Assembly: GCA_964023275.1 (NCBI GenBank)
Contig: OZ029915.1
Coordinates: forward strand, 38,319,073-38,383,072
DNA length: 64,000 nucleotides
Direction: 5' to 3'
DNA from: Norana najaformis
Taxonomy: Eukaryota > Annelida > Clitellata > Crassiclitellata > Hormogastridae
Below are positions 26,500 through 38,868 of the stretch, piece by piece. A program made the position numbers and the translations under genes. The notes below the pieces were generated by a model. It worked only from the letters and a program-made list of their open reading frames with translations. It had not been told where the DNA came from and did no database searches. Position 1 is the first letter of the stretch. Each line of letters starts with the position of its first letter.

Positions 26500-27206
26500 C
26501 AGTGGAAATCATTTAACATGAAATGCAATTCGTATTAACCGAATTTCGAATTCAATGTCTGATCAACCAAGGCAAGCAAAACCTATTTTAAGTCATATTG
26601 GATTTAAGGCAGTCATACATGTGTGTATTGCAGTGATGGACAGTGGTTTCACAGTTTGGCAATACGATCTGTCTAACTCATGTCTCAGCAGTGATAGCCA
26701 CTTGGCCATATTTTATGCACGCATCTGATGACATCTGCCACAACAGATGGTAAACATCTACTTCAGTCTCTGTAGTCTAGTACGCATGTTACACATTATA
26801 TTCTGTTCCACATTGAAAGTATTTTCCCACAGATGCAAAGATCATCATTGATGTTGAGAGCTGGTAAAGTTATAAATGATGCAGCCCTAAAACGTCATGG
26901 CACTTCAAGTGTTGAAAATATAACTGCCATCAGCACACACCAAGCCTAGACCCCAAAGTTCTTGCTGGATGAGCCAAGCCAGATGTTGTAAATAAATCAG
27001 CACATCGTGTTATTCAACGATTGCATTGCGTTTCATTCAGCAGGACCACAAATTTTTTCCTGTCAAGTGATATTTTTGTCTTATCAGTTTCATGATAAAG
27101 GCATTAATTTTCATTTAAAGCCATTGGTACTGGAATGGACTAAGCATTTTTTTCTTGTTAAACAATATTTCATGTTAAATGTTTTCATGTTAAGCATTTT
27201 CCACTG
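26500..27206. mobile_element. pogo-like MITE
   Basis: TIRs CAGTGGAAA....TTAACATGAAA at both ends, TA duplications at 26498-26499 and 27207-27208. The subterminal motif TTAACATGAAA is repeated at the right end. The 707-bp interior shows no transposase. Confidence 0.78.
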
Positions 27207-29151
27207 TATATATAATTATATCTATGCATGTATGTACCAGGTATGAATAATTATATATATGCATGCATGTATGTAAATATATGTATATATATATATACTT
27301 ATATGAATTATACATTGCATTTATTTACAGTAAGTACATGTAAATATACATGGTTTGCTTTGTATTCTAAATGCCAAATTGATCAGACGATCACTTTCAT
27401 CTGCCAAGCATGATGCCATGTATAGTTGGCCAAGAACCTGCATTTAATATCTGAAACTGAGCTGCAGTCATCTGGTTGTTAATCTTAGAAGATTGCAATT
27501 GCATTTCATTTCTTCAACATCCAAAGAACAACAGAATCAGTTTTTCAAAAATTCTTTGTAAAAACAATTGTCAGATTTGGTTCTGAGTTGAGATCGAAAT
27601 ACCACGCCAGCATATTTGCAGACAGTCATACTTCACTCTAAAAATAACTTAGAGTCTGTTTCTTAGCCTAAAACTAGTAAAAAGGTTTCAAAAACCACAC
27701 TATGAACAATAGAACGATGAAGCCTTGTGGTCTGGCTGGAACTGATAACAAATCGGTATTTACTCTGACAGGTAAAGTAACTACATGACCTTCGATAAAT
27801 GGATCATCAATGATAAACAGTTCCTAAAGATAGAATAGTTCTTATTCAAATTTTTAACAATATACCATGTGAGATTATGATGTAATAAAAATGCAATGCC
27901 TGCTAGAAACAGCATAAACTGTGAGCTCACTGCAATTTAAAGACAGTATACATAACTCTATAATGTATGTTATGCAACTCAGATCTTGTGTGTTTCCTTA
28001 TGAAAACCGGAAATATTTAACTTCCAAAACACACGGATTAGCCATAGATCTGGCCATAGACCTCAGGAACTTTCCCACTACCTCTCCAGCTCATACCAGC
28101 ACCAAATTCTACTGCCTTGTGACATCCTATTGAGCACAAGCAACTTGCGTAACTCACTACACAATGTCTGGCAGGCTTGTCATCAGGTTTGATCAACTGA
28201 GTACTGCACCTACTCACTACTGATGGGGATAACTGAATCACAAATGCAGGCCAGCATAAAACCTTACAAATTATTACATTAATAAATGATCTGAATAACA
28301 TGACATCATTTTAACATGCCAAAAACTTAGAGTACCAGACCATATTATCCAGTTACCAATTTTCTAATGCACAGCCAATATAATGCCAAACTGCATTAAC
28401 CATACAATCATGCTCTCCATATTGAAAACTAAAATAAGACAGAAACCCAACACCTGTGTTTCAAAGCAACAATTTTACTTACAAATAAACTGTCCTGAGT
28501 TTTACAATTTAAACAATCTTTCAAAGCTAGATTTTTGTAGAGCTAGATTCTACAGCTGTTAAAATATGTACACACTGGTTCTGAAACTACTTTACTCACA
28601 CAGTATTCCAACACTGTTCTATACATCAGTAATTATCAGGTGTGGGACTCGTTAAGAAACAGGTTAACTAACGCAATAACAAAGCTCAAGCATGACAGCA
28701 TAGCAATTCACAAAATATCATATGCAAGAAGTCTAGAATGGCAAAGATAACAGTAGTACTTACATTCTAGTGAACACAAAAAGCTTTCATGAAATTTAGT
28801 CTACTCATTAACAAGATGTTTTGGAATTCACAGCTATGATCTTCAAAGGTGAAAAACACTCATGCCAGTAAAGCAGCAAATATTTATAACAAATACATGA
28901 AACTAACTAGTAAACTGAATCAAATAACCTTTAGAGCCACAACTACCATATGATGCTCATTTAGCAGAACAAACAATAATAAACTTATCAAGAACTGCTC
29001 CCTTTATAACCCAACTAAATTAAGAAAGCAAACTTGCTAAAAACTGATCCCTTTTAAACCCAACTAAATAAGAAACTTCCTTGTACGTTTTGATATCAGT
29101 CTACACCACATGCAATGAGATCTGTACTGAGTGAAAGTGAATCAAGTGGAA
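27207..29151. other. Intergenic between peptide gene and PCTP; nothing recognised
   Basis: AT-rich, with short TA and TATG runs near 27220-27310. The part nearest 29151 should include the PCTP 3' UTR. I found no convincing AATAAA there. Confidence 0.4.
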
Positions 29152-29235
29152 TTATTTTGTGCTCTTCTTCTGTAAATACTCATCATAACCTTCACATGCC
29201 TTCTGCATGGTAGTCAAAAAGGCAGGGACACCCGT
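29152..29235 (-). CDS. PCTP: PCTP exon 6, stop
   Basis: 27 codons plus TAA. TGVPAFLTTMQKACEGYDEY then LQKKSTK, the C-terminal amphipathic helix that closes over the lipid in this family. Confidence 0.93.
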   Translation of the reverse strand, partial: TGVPAFLTTMQKACEGYDEYLQKKSTK

Positions 29236-32200
29236 CTAAAAAACACAAATATCACAGCGCAAAATCTGTATCACCCACTGCCCTCATCGTTCTAATTATC
29301 ATTAGCCACTACCATCACTAATACTATCACCACCTTCACCATTATTAACACCACCACCATCAATACTTATACATACATACATCATGCATACATATGTAAC
29401 TACTTACGTGTGTTCATAATCATCATTACCATCATCTCGAGAGCATGAAAACAAAACTAAACATGAAAATTTACCAATGTCCTGCCTACCTTTGCAGCCC
29501 AGTTGATAAGCCATGTTGGAATCATTCCACCTGGGTTGTCATAGTAACGCATGAAGGCTACAAATGTAATAGCTGAACACTGAGCCCAAATGTTAAACAA
29601 AAGCCAACCTAACCTAATCATCATCACTATCCACATAACTATTACCACAGCAACCTCTGCAACTATTGTTAAATTATTTAAGCTTTGTGATATCAAAATC
29701 TGTATATTTGTTTCTTCAGTGCAAAATATTTGTACATTGGTTTTGTCGGTGTAAAAATTCAACATAACTGTTCAAATAGTACTGGTAGCGACAGGTTGCA
29801 AAACATGGCATTTTAGTGAGAAACAGGCTTTCTATGTCTTCATTTACTTGCAACATGCTAGACTGTGTAAGACACAACTTCTAATTTTTATTTCTGGACA
29901 TCTGCTGCCCACAAAGTAAACATAAGTACTTCAATATATTCACCACACTGACAATATTTAACAGTTCAACAGCACCATTTCATCACTAAAATCACTAAGA
30001 CATAATTACATTTACAAGATAAAGTTATAAAAATTATACTAGAAATTAAAAAATTACGAAAAGAACTAACCTTTTGTGCCTCCTTTTCCATTTGATGTTA
30101 TTGCTAAACTCTGAATATACTCAGAAACCCGTACTACTCCACTGACCGGTGGTACAGATGGAAAGACATCCACTTTACCTAGAATAACGTAAATATGTTG
30201 GCCTTCGATTTCCAGCTCCCTTTGTTCTCGCTGGAATGTATACTAAATAAGCTCAGGAGATTTTGTTTGATGCAAAGCTGAATGTTTTGCCATACGTCAT
30301 ACAAAACACAAGACATCATAAAGGCAAAAGTAACAAACATATTTATACGTGTATATCTCTAAAGAAACTTGTTACAGGTTCAAGCATCTCTCATCCAGAG
30401 GGCAAACATTACCACAGCAATCCAATGACAAAACACCCTTTTCAACCTCCCAACTTGCTACTCACCAATCCAGAAGGGAAGTCATTGCCAAGTACAGACC
30501 TCCAGCATGCATGTACAAGACACAAAGCTCTAACTGCCTTTGAATGTAATGCAACTGGACTTTTTATAATGGTACCACTTTCAAGGAAACTTTCTCAGTG
30601 ACACTCCTAACCCAGCAAAAAAATAACCATCAGGTAAGATGATATTTGGACACTGACTGAAAATGATTGCGGGAAGACTCAGAAGCTATATTAATGTTCA
30701 AAAAACACACTTTTATGTAAGGATGTACACAAGGACCGGTATATATGCCTGCACATGTATGAAGAAACATGCCTCAAGTGTTATAGGTAACCTATTCGAC
30801 AGTGATAGGCCTACTCCAGCAAATCTCTGATTTTGTATATGATAGTTCAAAACTTGCAAGCAAACGGGTTACCCAACAGCTACAGCATTAAAAACAGATG
30901 GGAAAGAAGAACAAAGACTGGATGTTGTATGATCTGCTACATGGTACTTGAATCACTATGGCACTAAATGCATCATCTCAGACTAAATTAAGTGCCTGAT
31001 ACACAAAAATACAGCTTGTGAAAGAAGCCACAAAAAACGAGACACATTGAGTGGCTCTGTGACAAATATGGGGCAACTTGTTGGAGGGACTAGTTATAAC
31101 AAAAAGCTAATCTTCAGTAAATTTTTTGACTGATATATTATCTATCATCATCAGCAGTCCTCTTCCCATCAGACTCTTCTTATAGAAGTTGAATAAGACT
31201 GTCCACTTAGACCATCTTCTTACTTAAACAATCCCAGGACTGCAAATTATGGCACTTTTAAATTAATCAACTCATGTTAAACAGATGGCCAATGAACAAC
31301 CAATGAATGTCTGTCAATGACAGCAAATGTATTAGATCAGATACAATCACAAAACTAATTGGATGGATGCCTTTCCATTTACACTGCATGACATGATTTA
31401 CAGATCGACTCATCATTATGAGTCAGGAAAAGTTGAATTTTAAGGATACATCTCTGTTACATAATGGAAATGGGAACTTCACTTGCCAATATATTCCTAT
31501 TTTGTCCTCTTCCTTAATTTCTTGCAATGCTGGAAATAAAAAATCATAATATATTTATTCAGCCAAACAACCTCATTTAGCTAAACCACAGAAAGTGCTT
31601 CTCAAGGTTGGAAATAAAGGGTACAACTATACATGTACTTAGATACTCGTACATACAGAAGCTATAAAGGATTTTATATCATAATGGAAAGACAGGAAGA
31701 AGCTATGCAATTCAGCTCTTCAAAGAGTCCAAAATATCTTGGCCAGAGTTATCACTAACTCAAAAATATGGAGATAAACTACCAATCCTAAAATCAAAGC
31801 ATTAGCAGCTCATAGAAAAGCAAACATTTTCAAGACATGGCTGTTGGCTAATTTCATCCAACCTCGCTGTCTTCACTCTATACTGACACCCAAGACTTGA
31901 CAGGTCTTCTGACTGTCTTAAACTGACTTGTGTGCAAACTCGTTTCATCTGCCAAATCTGCAAACTTAACAAATTTAATTGCTGAAAAAGTGATTAACAT
32001 AAAAATGGTCCGGTTTCTGATGAAGGAATTTTCTTAACAGGTAAAAGCACACCCTTGTCAAAACAAAAGCAAATCAAGCAACAGGGCTCAAGTTAAACAA
32101 ACCTTTAACATAACTGTCCCATTCTTTGCGATAGTCAATATCATTGTAAACCCTTGCACATATTTCTGGACTGATTCCAATCAGCTCACCATAGATTTTG

Positions 32201-33016
32201 TATGAGTATAGCCCAGTGCTCTAACAAAAGTTTAAGATATTCATTTTAAGAGACAATAATTTGGAGAAAAATGAAAACGATAAAAAGAACAGCAGCATAA
32301 ATCTAGAGTTATTGTTATAATTATAAAAAGGCTCTTGATAAGTAACTTGAATTTCTTTTTTCCAGTTCTTTTGACAATCAGTATGATATCCAAGTCACAC
32401 TAATCATAACGTTGTTTACCTAAACGTATGAATGCATGTCACACATTCTGCACTAAAATTCCCTTCTAAATCACCTATTTATTGATAATAAAATATCTTT
32501 TTCTCTATCACCTAATTCTTTTTACAAACAAAAATAAATTTTTAAAACTGTTTTTTGTACAAACACTATTTTTATAACGAAAATAAATTTTTAAAACTGT
32601 TTTTTGTACAAACACTATTTTTATATAAATAGGAATGACATATTAGAAACTTGTGTATTCGTTCTACGTTAAAACCATTTTAAAATTGGAAGCACCTGGA
32701 AGAACTGACATTTATCTTAATTGCAGTATTTGTTACTATAATTATGTTACTACATCTTTTGGCATTCAGCTTTTTTACACATACTCACTGCTTTTGAAAA
32801 GTACTTAAAAGATGCAATATTAAGAGTCTTAATACATAAACACACTTAAAAATTAGTTAGTTCTTTCTTAGATATCTTAGATGTCCTTATGTTATTCACC
32901 TCATTGTAGAAGCGAAAGATTTTGACATTGCTGCTGTCTGCAAACAACTCCCATCCATCAATATCTGGACAATCTAATTCTTCGCAAGCTTTTGTAAATT
33001 CCAGTTCTTCAAACAT
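29152..33016 (-). CDS. PCTP: Phosphatidylcholine transfer protein (PCTP/STARD2), complete 6-exon gene
   Basis: START-domain lipid carrier that binds one phosphatidylcholine and moves it between membranes in the cytosol (family knowledge). Exons 33016-32900, 32220-32103, 31520-31450, 30242-30071, 29557-29490 and 29235-29152 join in frame to 630 nt, 209 aa, against about 214 in mammals. The ATG is preceded by an in-frame TGA four codons earlier (32 bp would be needed for any alternative start). Diagnostic blocks: STGLYSYKIYGEL, DYRKEWDSYVKE, YWQVKFPFPLCNRDY, FQREQRELEIEGQHIYVILG, SGVVRVSEYIQSLAI, YYDNPGGMIPTWLINWAAKT. All six borders are GT-AG. It has no signal peptide or membrane helix, as expected. 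The PCTP-like assignment rests on the whole-length START fold and the GGMIPTWLINWAAK signature. Confidence 0.95.
29490..29557 (-). CDS. PCTP: PCTP exon 5
   Basis: 68 nt. FMRYYDNPGGMIPTWLINWA then AK, the START-domain C-terminal signature. Confidence 0.95.
30071..30242 (-). CDS. PCTP: PCTP exon 4
   Basis: 172 nt. YTFQREQRELEIEGQHIYVI, then LGKVDVFPSVPPVSGVVRVS, then EYIQSLAITSNGKGGTK. Confidence 0.95.
31450..31520 (-). CDS. PCTP: PCTP exon 3
   Basis: 71 nt. IKEEDKIGIYWQVKFPFPLC then NRD. Too short to stand out as an ORF. Found by requiring the YWxVKYPFPxxNRD block of START domains. Confidence 0.9.
31690..31930 (+). mobile_element. LINE reverse-transcriptase C-terminal remnant in PCTP intron
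   Basis: Plus strand reads LCNSALQRVQNILARVIT, matching the ALQRVQNxxARLVT block after the RT domain of CR1/L2-like LINEs. Frames then break. Confidence 0.7.
32103..32220 (-). CDS. PCTP: PCTP exon 2
   Basis: 118 nt. STGLYSYKIYGELIGISPEI, then RVYNDIDYRKEWDSYVK. Leaves one base of a Glu codon. Confidence 0.93.
32531..32625. repeat. 49-bp tandem duplication
   Basis: Two nearly identical copies starting at 32531 and 32580 (AAAATAAATTTTTAAAACTG...ACACTATTTTTATA) in PCTP intron 1. Confidence 0.9.
32900..33016 (-). CDS. PCTP: PCTP exon 1
   Basis: 39 codons. MFEELEFTKACEELDCPDID then GWELFADSSNVKIFRFYNE, the first helix and strand of START. Donor GTGAAT. Confidence 0.93.
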
Positions 33017-33162
33017 TCCGTCTCAAAATATTCCCAGTACTTTCTAGAATAGAGAATACGAATATTAGAGTCCTAAAAGATGAATTATTCAATTCTTGCC
33101 TTGAATATCAAATATCTTTATGCACTGGACATACACTATCTTATGTCATGGCTCTCTGCTGA

Positions 33163-33373
33163 ATCATAATCATAATCCCGAGATTTCTACAGCGCTCAAC
33201 GAAGCCACGCCACGAGGATCAGCTTATTCACAGGCGCTCAGTCAAAACAAAATCGATAGGCAAAAAGAGTTTGGTTCCAGGTCAAGATCCAAAAGTCAGG
33301 CAGACAGACAATGTGGCAGCTACGGTGGGTGGTGTTTGGGATTGGAGCGGAATGAGGGATAAGAGGAAGAAGG
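33163..33373 (-). mobile_element. Family A LINE/SINE tail upstream of PCTP
   Basis: Same body and terminus as 18968 and 37158: TCGATAGGCAAAAAGAGTTT and CAGCTACGGTGGGTGG. Starts about 150 bp upstream of the PCTP ATG. Confidence 0.78.
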
Positions 33374-34256
33374 GGCACAGACAAGCCGAACCATTAACAC
33401 TTGAAGGATGGCACGTTTAATTTACCTAAAAAGTTGACAGAGGTAAAAAAAATTATCGCTAATATATTGCAGCACAGCGTGTCATGTCAATGTAATAAAA
33501 CATGTGAAATGTGACACCAAATTATCTATTATGTTAGCGATCAAAAACGACTGCGATAGACGTTTTAGGCATCCTGTGTCCTGGATTGATCCCAAATTGT
33601 CCCGGAACCTGGTGTAAATATCCACTTCACCAAATGTTGTTCTTCTTTTTGCACACTAAACTCGAACAGCTGGTAGTAAATAAGTTTTACAGAGTGACCA
33701 TAGAATACAGGGTAGTTAGGTTAGTAGGCCCAATAAATGACATCTGCAAATTGCATGTATCATGCATGTATATATGAACTTCACTCGTGCTAGGCCCTGA
33801 AGCCTGGTAGGTTACTGGAATTTAATAAACGTTTTGCTCTTGAAGTTGATTCAAATTTTATATAAAGGCCAATTGTCCCTTGATGATTTGAGTCATGTCA
33901 TTTGACAGTAATTTTTAATGACTATTTGCAGCAGGTCCTACATTAGACTGATGCAACATTCGTTACATACAGTCATGTGGACAGGGAAAATTGGTACTGG
34001 TATATCGAGTGACTATGTGGGTGTCCCGGATTGGCAGAATCAAAAGTTGGCAGCCCTAGGCCTCGTAAGTCTGTGAATGGGTGGCAGACAGAGTTGAAAG
34101 TTTGCAGTTATGTATCCCTCCGAAAATCTTGGACAAGTCATAAAAGAAAAAATTTTTAAAGTGATTCCAATTCTGGTTTAAAAACACGCCATCAAAGTTT
34201 GCAGGCTCTCAAAAATGACCGTTGCCGTCCTTCTGATGTTATACCGATTAATCTGG

Positions 34257-35603
34257 ACGCAGCGAAACCTATCAACAAATACAAATACAAATATAAATAC
34301 ATATCCGGATTCCGGGTTACTAGAGCGTCACCTAGGGAAATGTAATGTTTCAAAAAAAAATGCGTAGCGCGCGTCATTAATTGAAAAGTTCACGAACTAA
34401 TTGGAACTGGATTCTTCGCCAAGTGTATATCGAACCCATACACCGTCCATATGGGTGTCATCAAATGAACCTATTTGCACTCTGGCAGTCACAGTCCTTG
34501 AACACAGATTCGCCAAAATCCGGAAATGCAGCAGATTCAATTACAGATCTGCTTATATAAGCAAAATGCACCACCCAGGCCAGGATGGTCATAAGGGTCC
34601 ATAAGGAACCCATACGTGGTCCATATGGGTGTCATCAAATGAATCTAGTTGCACTGTGGGAGTGACACTCGTTGCATATAAATTCAAATACAGATTCGCC
34701 TATATAAGCAGAATGCACAACGCAGGCCAGGATAGTCATAAGGATCCACAAGGGAACTATAGTTATCTGGTTTTCTGGCCAAACCATTGAAACAAAACCA
34801 TTCATGAACAGAATACAGAAACTCACCAAGTTTCACCTTGACTGACTGATCAGTGGGTGAAAGAGCAATGTCATCAGCGCACTGCTGTACCTTCGCTCCA
34901 AAGTGGTTGGCTATGCGGGTGCGTGGTGCAGTGGATTGTAAATAATAAAGGTCTAAGGACAGATACTTGTGGGCACCACAAGTGCATAAAGAATGATCAG
35001 AGCATTTTTCCGAAATTCCGCGAATCTGTATTTGTATATGCTGAATTTCCGGAATTTCGCAAATCTGTATTCAAGAAGTGTGACTGCCAGAGTGCAAGTA
35101 GATACATTTTATGAGACCCATATGGCCCAAGCATAGTTCCCTTATGGATCCTTATGACTATCCTGGCCTGAGTTGTGCATTCTGTTATATAGGCGAATCT
35201 GTATTTGTATTTGCTGAATTTCCGGAATTTCGCGAATATGTATGTGACCAATGTGGCCCATGTGTGGGTTCCTTGTGGACCCTTGTAGCCATGCTAAGCT
35301 ATGCTGTGCTTTTTGTTTACATAAACGATTCTGTATTTGAATGCGATAAATGCAGTTTATGGGTTTGTAACTGTATCACACAATTCTGTCAAATATAACG
35401 TTTTTTGGCCGAATTTTTGTTAATATTCGCGTTGCCTTAACGAATTGTCCAGTTCCTATTGATTCATGAACATTTTTATCGTTTAAGTGTCTTCGAAATT
35501 TGAGTTGCCGAATATTTCATTGCGATTTCGCCAGACGGCAGCACAGAAACCCGGAATCCGGAACGAAAATGTATTTGTATCCGTTGATAGGTTTTTGTAC
35601 GTC
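34257..35603. mobile_element. Foldback-type element with repeated inverted arms
   Basis: Flanked by the direct repeat TAATCTGG at 34249-34256 and 35604-35611. The outer ends are inverted: AAACCTATCAAC.AATACAAAT...GGATTCCGGGTT on the left matches the reverse complement of 35548-35603. The arms carry tandem copies of a roughly 140-180-bp unit containing CCATATGGG, TCATAAGG.TCCA.AAGG and CAGATTCGCC. The unit runs one way in 34440-34760 and the opposite way in 34990-35400. There is no coding sequence. Confidence 0.82.
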
Positions 35604-36454
35604 TAATCTGGCAACATGTCAACAGGCCCCCTCTTTGTAAACTTGTGCCGGCCCAACCGCAACTAAGGATCCTGTTTCACACTAACTAAATATATGTTTC
35701 GTACTAACAAATCACTTGTCACTTAGTCCACCATGTAATATAATAACTATTATGTAATAAAAAGCTATATTTACCTTTTCAAAACAAAACGGGAAGTCAG
35801 CAAATCGCTGCAATCTGTTACCATGCCTTGCAGTTTCGCTAATTACCAGCATGAAAACAAAAGCCAAAATAAGTTGGTAAAATTAGCCACTATATAAATT
35901 ATTTCTTCCACAGATCGATGATTCCTGCATCAACGAAATATTTTAGAGATTTTTACAAAAAATGTGGCACTGAATGGAAAGACTTTTGAAGCATGTAGAA
36001 GTGGAATATTTTTGGTGAATACACAGATGGGCCAACGAATTCTTATTCACCGTCATAAGCCAACTCGTAAAATAAATGTAAATGTACACGCATACCCTAT
36101 CAGCTCACCTCTCGCAATCTCTGCGCAGGTCTTCCATTAAAAACTGAAACCACTCCTCTTCCGCAGATCCTATCCCGATTCCCCTTCTTCCCCTTATCTG
36201 TCATACGAATCCAATTCCAAACACCAGTGGAGTTGTCTGTCTAGGGAGGTCTTTCGGAGCAGGGCCGTCCCTTGCCATAGGCAGGTTAGGTAATTGCCTA
36301 AGTGTGGCAGTTGTCAGAGACGGCAAATGATGCAGCTGGTTGTCAACTAGAGCTAATGATGTACCTTTCAAGATAAAGGTATCGTTCACCGTTGCAGAGT
36401 TTGCATCAGGCTATAATGCTATAGCCATAGACATTACTGTCCTAAATGCCTAGC

Positions 36455-37072
36455 GCTAATGTGATTCCCGGTTTAATCAGGGTAACAGAGATGACAATAT
36501 TGGGTGTTACCCTATCAGTATGTTAAGTTTTGACTCTCATATTGATCGGATTCATAATCAGGCGCGCCAGTCTTTGTACGCCATACGAATTTTTGTAGCA
36601 CATGGCCTCACTGGCCCTCGGCTCTACGACGCTGTCCGAGCTACAACACTGGCCAGAATGCTATCTATACGCCTCTCCCGCGCGGTGGGGCTATGCTGGG
36701 GCACAGGCTAGGGCTCGGCTCCAGGCTTCGATGCAGAGACTTGTGCGTCTCCACTATCTTCCTGGGGACTCCCAACGTTCGATGAACTCTGAGGCATGTC
36801 CGATGCTTGTCTCTTTAAAGCAATCTTGAACAAACCAAACCATGTCTTACAACAGCTACTCCCGCCAGCTAAAACCCTTAGTTATTCCCTACGGCCCCAC
36901 ACCCATGACCGTATTATTCCTCCCGCTGATAATTTAACGAGTAGGTGTTTTATTATTAGGATTTTGTATGCCTGTTAAGTTTTTCTTATGTTATTAAATA
37001 TTTGTAAACCGATGTGCGATTAGCTACTGGTTAATAAAGAATATACTTACTTACTTACTTACTTACTTACTT
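36455..37072 (+). mobile_element. LINE 3' end, family E, with ACTT tail
   Basis: Frameshifted RT C-terminal region: TEMTILGVTLS, then LSFDSHIDRIHNQARQSLYA, then RPHTHDRIIPPADNLTSRCF. A short UTR with AATAAAG follows, then seven TTAC units at 37044-37072. A typical non-LTR end with tetranucleotide tail. Confidence 0.8.
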
Positions 37073-37157
37073 AATTTATATGATTATTTTCCATTGGACT
37101 GGCAGATAGCAGACGGTAGAGTCTAACCTGCGAGATTAAATTAAATATTATTCAAGC

Positions 37158-37380
37158 GTACCGACATCCCTTCTTCCTCTTATCTCTCTCTTCTCCAACC
37201 CCAAACATCCCCCCGTAGCTGCCACGCTCTCTCCGCCTTGACTCTTGGATCTTGACCTGGAACCAAACTCTTTTTGCCTATCGATTTTGTTTTGACTGAG
37301 CGCCTGTGAATAAGCTGGTCCCCGCGGCGTGGTTTTCGTTGGGCGCTGTAGAAATCTCGGAATTACGATTACGATGTGAT
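37158..37380 (+). mobile_element. Family A LINE/SINE tail
   Basis: Mirror orientation of the 33163 copy. Ends GGCGCTGTAGAAATCTCGGA then ATTACGATTACGATG. Confidence 0.78.
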
Positions 37381-37642
37381 TAGTCGTTGCATCTAAACGC
37401 ATTTTTACATCTTGCGCCGTCATCCGTAGAAAGTAAACTTAGGCCTAAATGTAAATGTAGAGAAAATACCTTCAGTAACAAATGCTATATATTTATTTAG
37501 AAAAGAATGTTAAATGCAGTTATCAAACCATCAATTTAATAATAATAGCATATCACATCCCAAACGTCAGTTTACTCAGCATATTCAGATATATTAACAT
37601 ACGTAAAATAACGCAGTGGATAATAAACGTTACGACCACATT

Positions 37643-37870
37643 AAGAATCGTAATCTCGAGATTTCTACAGCCCCCAACGAAAGCTAAGTCGCGGGAATCA
37701 GCTTATTCACAGGCGCTCAGACAAAACAAAATCGATAGGCAGAAAGGTTTCGGTTCCAGGTCAAGATCCAGAAGTCAAGCAAGCAGACAGTCGGGATTTT
37801 TACGGTGGATGGTGTTTTGATTACTGGTGAGGCAAAATAGGCTAGATAAGGGGACGAGGAAGAATGACGA
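37643..37870 (-). mobile_element. Family A LINE/SINE tail
   Basis: Another copy, beginning AATCGTAATCTCGAGATTTC and carrying CAAAATCGATAGGCAGAAAG. Confidence 0.75.
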
Positions 37871-37884
37871 TAAGATTTTGGACT

Positions 37885-38146
37885 CTGGAACTCTCTTTCG
37901 GCAATGTTCGCTCAGAAAAGTCTGTTTTGGCCTTCAGATCTTGGCTAAAAACTCACTTCTTCCTGTATTCATTTCCTTCATAGGGTGTTTCCGAGTCTTC
38001 TGGATTCCCTCCTTGGGTTTTCTACCGGACTCACCATGGAACTTGTCTTGTACAACGATTTTGCTTAGCAGCGACCATCGACTGAGGCCTTGAGCATTAT
38101 TGCAGTGAGTGGTGGCGCTATAGAAGGTCTCAGATTAGATTAGACT
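37885..38146 (+). mobile_element. LINE 3' tail, family C
   Basis: Degraded ORF end (SLRKVCFGLQILAKNSLLPV resembles SFKSRLKTHLF in a shifted frame). It is followed by CGACCATCGACTGAGGCCTT, GTGGCGCTATAGAAG and GATTAGATTAGA. Ends about 230 bp upstream of the MAIP1 ATG. Confidence 0.65.
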
Positions 38147-38376
38147 TTGTATGTATGCGCTGTCGAAATCTCAGTTTTAGGATTGCTTGTATTGGCCCCA
38201 GATTTCTATGGGCCGCTTGGAAGGAGGGAGTAATCATACAGGTTGACGGAACGACCAATCGCGTTTCAAGAGTCTTGATTAATATTTAAATATTCTCATG
38301 CCCGGTTTGCCGCTAGACTATACGAGTACAGGCGCCTAACCACTGGCTTGTTGTGGTCTGACGTTTTGGATATAAA

Positions 38377-38868
38377 ATGGCCGCCTCTTTTGGTAGAAAG
38401 TTAGTTACAAAATTTATAAAAATTTCCACTTTTATTACAAGTAATTTGGCAAGAAAAATTCCGAAACAGAACGAGGAGAACTTCCAGGTTAAATCCTTCA
38501 TGGGCTCAACTATTGCTAGTAATAACGTGTTGATTTACTTTAAAAACACAGTCTTTGCCTCACAGATTATTGTTTTATACCGTAGTCCAGCAGCCGTATC
38601 AAGGTCGAGCAGGGTCTTTCTTTGCCCAGGTTCGTCGGAATATTTGTCGAGGAGAAACTTTGCAAGTGATTCTAAGGATCCTTTGGGTCCAGCTAAATGC
38701 GACAAGGAGGATGACAGTGACAAGAAGCCGCTGAAACTGATGGACTTCAACGAACTGATATGGCCACATCCGATGAAAACTCTTAGGAATTATTTTTTCT
38801 CTTGGCTGATCCGAGGATATTTTGACGAACACTTTTCACGAGAAAACTTTCTGAATGGCGCCGAACAG
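38377..38868 (+). CDS. MAIP1: MAIP1 exon 1: presequence
   Basis: 164 codons in phase 0, donor CAG|GTATGT. The acidic/basic patch CDKEDDSDKKPLKLMDFNEL precedes the conserved YFDEHFSRENFLNGAEQ block. Confidence 0.92.

Noticed and set aside
26353-26538. Tyr/Ile repeat proteins in three frames
   Set aside because: Translations of the (TA)n microsatellite.
36260-36340. GCAGGGCCGTCCCTTGCCAT, resembling a hAT TIR
   Set aside because: No matching inverted end or target duplication found nearby.
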